A stretch of DNA of 64,000 nucleotides. Source: Diospyros lotus (Eukaryota > Streptophyta > Magnoliopsida > Ericales > Ebenaceae). Below, one piece after another: positions 61,401 to 64,000 of the stretch (positions are counted from its first letter, which is position 1; every line of letters starts with the position of its first letter). Made by a program: the position numbers and the translations under genes. The stretch is from NCBI RefSeq assembly GCF_014633365.1, contig NC_068351.1, positions 26,012,366 to 26,076,365 on the forward strand, read 5' to 3'. The notes under the pieces were generated by a model. It saw nothing but the letters and a program-made list of their open reading frames with translations, was not told where the DNA came from and did not search any database.

Positions 61401-63015
61401 AAAATTATATGATATGAACTAAAATTTCTAGACGATTATTATGACATCAAAAAAAAATCAAATCGAAAACAATTTTTTGGGCAGCTAAAGTTCAGGCCGA
61501 AAAATCAAATCATCGTATTTCATTTAAAGAAGGTCAACAGAACCCGAAATACACTTTAATTTAGTTATTTGAACAAACCTTTGGTTTTGATATGATTTTA
61601 AGGGTAATTTTAATTGAGAGTGTAAGTGAAATCTTCAGAAGATTAGGGGTTTAACATGTTTTGCGGTACAGTTATGAATAAACGAATCGATTCCACAAAA
61701 TGCTCTATGGCCCAATTATGTAAAACAATTTATATGATATGAACTAAAATTTCTAGACGATTATTATGAAATCAAAAAAAAATCAAATCGGAAACAGTTT
61801 TTTTTGCTGCAAAAAATCAGGCAAAAAAACCAAATCATCGTAATTGATTTATAAAAAGTCAATAGAACCCGGAATACATTTTAATTTAGTTAGTAGAACA
61901 AACCTTTGGTTTTTATATCATTTTAAGTGTAATTTTATTTGATAGTTTAAGTGAAATATTAAGAAGATTAGGGGTTTAACGTGTTTTTTGGTACAGTTAT
62001 TATTAACTGAATCGATTCTAGGGAATGCTCTGTAGCCCAGATATGTAAAAAATGTTATATGATATGAAATAAAAATTCTAGACGATTATTATGACATCGA
62101 AAAAAAATTAAATTGAAAACAGTTTTTTGTGAAGCTAAAATTCAGGCCGAAAAATCGAATCATCGTAATTTATGTAAAAAAAGTCAACAAAACCCGCAAT
62201 ACACTTTAATTTAGTTATTAAAACTAACCTTTGATTTTCATATCGTTTTAAGTGTAATTTTAGTTGAGAGTGTAAGTGAAATCTTAAGAAGATTAGGGTT
62301 TTAACGTGTTTTTTGGTACAGTTATGAATAAACGAATAGATTCCACGGAATGCTCTGTAGCCCAGATATCTAAAACAATTTATATGATGTCAACTAAAAT
62401 TTGTAGACGATTCTTATGACATCGAAAAAAATCAAATCGAAAATAGTTTTTTGTGCTTCAAAAATTCAGGACGAAAAATCCAATCGTCCTAATTGACTGA
62501 AAATAAAAATCCACAGAACCCGGAATACACTTTAATTTAGTTAGTAGAACAAACCATTAGTTTTCATATCGTTTTAAGTGTAATTTCATTTGATAGTGTA
62601 AGTGAAATCTTAAGAAGATTAGGGGTTTAACATGTTTTTCGGTACAGTTATTAATAACTGAATTGATTCCAGGGAATGCTCTGTAGCCTAGATATTTAAA
62701 AAATGTTATATGATATGAAATAAAAATTCTAGATGATTATTATGACATCAAAAAAATCAAATCGAAAACAGTTTTTTGTGCAGCTAAAATTTAGGTCAAA
62801 AAATCGAATCATCGTAATTGATTTAAAAAAAGTGAATAGAACCCGAAATACACTTTAATTTAGTTATTAGAACAAACCTTTGGTTTTGATATGGTTTTAA
62901 GTGTAATTTTATTTTAGAGTGTAAGTGAAATCTTCAGAAGATTAGGGGTTTAACGTGATTTCCGGTACAGTTATGAATAACCAAATCGATTCCAAGGAAT
63001 GCTCTATAGCCCAGA
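58436..63015. repeat. Satellite block, ~324-bp family
   Basis: About 14 monomers. One at 60121-60150 is shortened by about 150 bp (GTGAAATCTT joined to AATTTCTAGACG). Many use the variant TTTTGTGCTGCAAAAATTCAGG. The block ends at AGCCCAGA, where a further LTR begins. Confidence 0.93.
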
Positions 63016-64000
63016 TATAATACCCCATATTTTTGTGAAGATGCCATGAATTTTAAGTGAGTTTAAAATACTGAAAATATGTTTGAATTGGCAACTAGTG
63101 ACTGAATCAATCGTAGGGAGTACCCTAGAGCTGAGATACCTAAGGTTAAAGGTATATTTTTTATGAGCGTCTCGAGGCGAGATTTATGACGCTGAAAGAA
63201 ATCAAATCAGAAAGGGTTTTCGGTTAAGCTAAGTTGTAGCCTAAAAAGACCGAATGATGGTAAGGGGCTTCCGAAAAATCGTATATATTGAGTAATTTTG
63301 AGTTATTAATTTTGAGATTTTAAGTATCTCGATAAATTTGATGTTTGAGGGTATAATTGTAATTAGAGAATTATTCAAACGAAATAAGAATAAAATTAAG
63401 AGCTATGTGGTAAAATATTGAAGTTGAGGACTTGAAATAAGGGCCAAAGTGTTATTTGAAAGAAGTTTGGGGTTTTAGCTTGGATTTCAAAAGTTGAATT
63501 CATTCTAGCTTTGGAGTTCAAAAGCCATTCAATTATAGGTTTGAGTCTTTGGAGTCCATGGCTAAGATTGTGACAAGTGGCATAATGTGATTGGTTGGAG
63601 AAATCTATAAAAAGGCACCATGGGTTGTTCTCAAATCATTCCAAACAACTTTGAGAGTTGAGGAACTCTAGGAGGATGAGCTTTCTCTAGAGAGAGAGAA
63701 GGAAGTTCGGCAAGGAGGCGGGAAGAAAGCGGCGGAGAACGAGCCTAGTCGGAGTTACGATCCTTCGTCAAAATTCACCAAAATTAGTCAGAAAAAAAGC
63801 GAGGTAAGTCCATTTTTCCAATAATCTTGTAAATGGGGAAGAAAGGGTCACGTATGTTCAAACTGGGGTCGAATCGGAGTTAAAATGAGGAAGTTATGGC
63901 CGAAATACCAACCCGAGGCGAAGCAATCCGAGACTGCTGTGCAGCGCGTGAGATACACGCGCCTGATAATAGCTGCGCGTGAGGGAGCGTGTTTAGCCTT
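63016..64000 (+). mobile_element. Long LTR, 5' part, runs off the window
   Basis: It begins TATAATACCCCATATT directly after satellite AGCCCAGA and looks like the TGTAATACCC start of the other long LTRs with one base changed. It contains TATAAAAA (63606-63613), a purine-rich leader and GCGAGGTAAGTCC (about 63800), a good splice-donor match. At 63100-63265 it is collinear with the satellite monomer; in two ungapped stretches I counted 28/40 and 41/56 identical bases. The same region aligns with the LTRs at 7427 and 45427 (CTCGAGGCGAGATTTATGACGCT-type block). The right end, target duplication and interior lie outside the window. Confidence 0.75.

Noticed and set aside
47750..63015. CRISPR-like or microsatellite explanation of the array
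   Set aside because: The period is ~324 bp with no short identical repeat and unique spacers, and the context is a plant nuclear genome.
30588..63015. A CENP-B-box-like motif in the satellite
   Set aside because: I scanned the monomer for the mammalian CENP-B consensus and saw no convincing match. Centromere identity cannot be judged from sequence alone.

Overview
The window is a repeat-dense, heterochromatin-like stretch of a flowering-plant nuclear genome. The plant assignment rests on an Athila-like Ty3/gypsy retrotransposon primed by tRNA-Asp, 2.3-2.6 kb plant-type LTRs, a tRNA-iMet primer site and a long A/T-rich satellite. The species cannot be named from the sequence. I found no host protein-coding gene, tRNA or rRNA; the only real coding capacity is the gag-pol of one retrotransposon on the minus strand.

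Layout. About 28 kb (1-71, 4797-7426, 30588-45426, 47750-55983, 58436-63015, minus the inserted LTRs) is one satellite with a monomer of about 324 bp, moderately diverged between neighbours but organised into longer duplications. The clearest is a tandem pair of 12-monomer, 3,883-bp units (47864-51746 and 51747-55629). LTR sequences interrupt the array: a reversed long LTR (72-about 2896), LTR-like debris (2897-4796), a small copia-type solo LTR present three times at the same monomer site (5056, 32744, truncated at 42143), two long solo LTRs (45427-47749 and 55984-58435), and a long LTR running off the right edge (63016 onward).

The block 7427-30587 is a nest. An old non-coding (LARD-like) element keeps its 5' LTR (7427-9928) and tRNA-iMet site but has lost its 3' LTR. 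Its interior, about 5 kb in total, was hit three times: by a solo LTR of its own family (10921-13521, target duplication TCTGG), a solo LTR of a second family (13843-16299, TATCA/CATCA) and a complete young Athila-like element (18924-29503, GATGC). The Athila-like element reads on the minus strand: 5' LTR (28343-29503), tRNA-Asp primer site, leader, gag, protease/RT/RNase H, integrase, non-coding tail, polypurine tract, 3' LTR (18924-20081). Its LTRs differ at only about 13 bases in 1.16 kb, yet gag-pol carries two in-frame stops, one frameshift and an Asp-to-Asn change in RNase H, so it is non-autonomous.

The observation I rate highest is that the satellite monomer is collinear with the first 250 bp or so of the long LTRs now inserted in it, so the satellite probably arose from such an LTR. 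Second is that three related long LTRs carry arrays of different self-complementary words (CATTCGAATG, ATCCGGAT, GAGCTC) in the same part of the LTR. Third is that all long LTRs carry a short hairpin at an equivalent site whose stem sequence differs by compensating changes.
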